Source of the DNA: Pseudomonas frederiksbergensis
Lineage (GTDB): Bacteria; Pseudomonadota; Gammaproteobacteria; Pseudomonadales; Pseudomonadaceae
NCBI RefSeq assembly: GCF_900105495.1
Contig: NZ_FNTF01000002.1
Span: 5,262,501 to 5,326,500, forward strand
Length of the DNA: 64,000 nt
Direction of reading: 5' to 3'
Every line of letters begins with the position of its first letter. The stretch's first letter is position 1. Both the position numbers and the translations under genes were made by a program. Of this stretch, positions 62,965 through 64,000 are shown in pieces. Under the pieces are notes generated by a model that did not search any database, had not been told where the DNA came from, and worked only from the letters and a program-made list of their open reading frames with translations.

Positions 62965-64000
62965 TTAGAGGACCATCGCCGCCACCCAGCCGAACACCAG
63001 CAACGGCAGGTTGTAGTGCAGGAAGGTCGGGACCACGGTGTCCCAGATGTGGTGATGCTGGCCGTCGATGTTCAGGCCCGAGGTCGGACCGAGGGTCGAG
63101 TCCGACGCGGGCGAACCGGCATCGCCCAGCGCGCCGGCGGTGCCGACGATGCACACGATCGCGATCGGGCTGAAGCCCAGTTGCACGCACAACGGCACAA
63201 AAATCGCGGCCAGGATCGGCACGGTGGAGAACGACGAACCGATGCCCATGGTCACCAACAGCCCGACCAACAACATCAGCAACGCGCCAATGCCTTTGCT
63301 GTGGCCGATCCACGAAGCCGATGTCTCGACCAGTGTCTGCACTTCACCGGTGGCTTTCATCACCTCGGCAAAACCGGAGGCGGCGATCATGATGAAACCG
63401 ATCATCGCCATCATCTTCATGCCTTCGGTGAACAGGTCGTCGGTTTCACGCCACTTCACGATGCCTGACACCGAAAAAATCAGAAAGCCTGCCAGCGCAC
63501 CGATGATCATCGAGTCCAGCAACAGCTGAATGATGAAAGCCACCGCAATGGCCAGACCGGCGATCATCAGGCTCAGCGGGTTGTACTGCACCGCGACCTG
63601 TTCGACTTGCTCGATCTTTTCCAGATCGTAGACGCGCTTCTTGCGGTAGCTGACAAACGCTGCCGCGAGCCCGACGACCATGCCCAAGGCCGGAATCCCC
63701 ATGGCATGGGTGACGTTGATGCCGCTGATGTCCACCCCGCTACGGGCGACGTTGGCCAGCAGGATTTCATTCAGGAAAATGTTGCCGAAGCCCACGGGCA
63801 GGAACATGTACGGTGTGATCAGACCGAAGGTCATGACGCAAGCAATCAGTCGGCGGTCCAGTTGCAACTTGGTCAGCACATATAAAAGCGGCGGCACCAG
63901 CAGCGGAATAAAGGCGATATGTATCGGCAGGATGTTCTGCGAAGCGATGGCCACCACCCACAGCAAACCGATCAACAGCCATTTGACCTGACGGCCACCG
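62965..64000 (-). CDS. Na+/H+ antiporter family protein (5' end outside window)
   Basis: At least 345 residues are visible; the frame stays open through the right edge, so the true start lies beyond 64000. The protein has many membrane helices. Recognisable patterns are [40 protein letters not shown] and the Gly-rich core [25 protein letters not shown] (in part), as in the YuiF/NhaC-like Na+/H+ antiporter group (PF13726/PF03553). It is probably an inner-membrane antiporter for Na+ or an organic acid; the exact ion is unproven. A family C REP element follows its 3' end. Confidence 0.88.
   Translation of the reverse strand, partial: GGRQVKWLLIGLLWVVAIASQNILPIHIAFIPLLVPPLLYVLTKLQLDRRLIACVMTFGLITPYMFLPVGFGNIFLNEILLANVARSGVDISGINVTHAMGIPALGMVVGLAAAFVSYRKKRVYDLEKIEQVEQVAVQYNPLSLMIAGLAIAVAFIIQLLLDSMIIGALAGFLIFSVSGIVKWRETDDLFTEGMKMMAMIGFIMIAASGFAEVMKATGEVQTLVETSASWIGHSKGIGALLMLLVGLLVTMGIGSSFSTVPILAAIFVPLCVQLGFSPIAIVCIVGTAGALGDAGSPASDSTLGPTSGLNIDGQHHHIWDTVVPTFLHYNLPLLVFGWVAAMVL

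Overview
The window is ordinary chromosome from a Pseudomonas of the P. fluorescens lineage. This rests on three things: the gene order tig-clpP-clpX-lon-hupB-ppiD next to tRNA-Leu/His/Arg and folD, the moderately GC-rich coding, and a rich set of REP/REPIN palindromes. Several small genes belong to families I know mainly from pseudomonads (DUF6124, DUF6555, DUF2242). I saw no insertion sequence, prophage, integrase, CRISPR array or rRNA.

Layout. 1-0.9 kb: the end of an AraC-type regulator and a tiny 28-residue acidic ORF with an Anr-like box upstream. 0.9-10.5 kb, minus strand: a DUF2242 lipoprotein, then the protein-quality-control block ppiD, a degenerate tRNA-Asp-like gene, hupB, lon, clpX, clpP and tig. 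10.5-13.5 kb: three tRNA genes (Leu-TAG, His-GTG, Arg-TCT) divergent from folD, then pbpG. 13.5-20.5 kb: small disordered proteins, a lipoprotein resembling a dead C39 peptidase, a TerC-family protein, NhaR, an MFS exporter and the Ser/Thr symporter SstT. 20.6-24.2 kb, minus strand: a four-gene operon (UDP-sugar epimerase, GT2 polyprenyl-phosphate glycosyltransferase, LAB_N protein, ArnT-like GT) that looks like a sugar-modification route for LPS or lipid A. 24.4-32.4 kb: YceH with a coupled leader peptide, a cupin/AroE-like pair, a secreted Tyr/Pro/Gly repeat protein, two tiny proteins, a PerM-type permease, TrhP, and a LysR/EamA divergent pair. 32.8-36.5 kb: a D-glucarate locus (FadR-type repressor, GudP, GudD) with candidate operators. 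36.6-48 kb: a class C beta-lactamase, small DUF proteins, a TSUP permease, a periplasmic GalM, an aldo/keto reductase, DNA polymerase II and a CBS protein. 48-58 kb: a secreted protein of eight 13-residue repeats, a DUF1615 lipoprotein, a flavin monooxygenase, a zinc-type HemB, PhzF-like and GST-like enzymes, and mnmH-selD. 58-64 kb: small proteins, a metallothionein, a pair of DUF606 permeases with a divergent LysR regulator, an sCache chemoreceptor and the 3' part of a Na+/H+ antiporter-family gene.

The most interesting non-routine signals are the possible hypoxia-linked small RNA/ORF at 537-822, the tRNA-like relic with its own terminator at 3883-3992, the 13-residue repeat protein at 48.3 kb, the pseudo-C39 lipoprotein, the disordered Asp/Pro microprotein family, the four-gene glycosylation operon, and at least four REP families in one 64 kb stretch.
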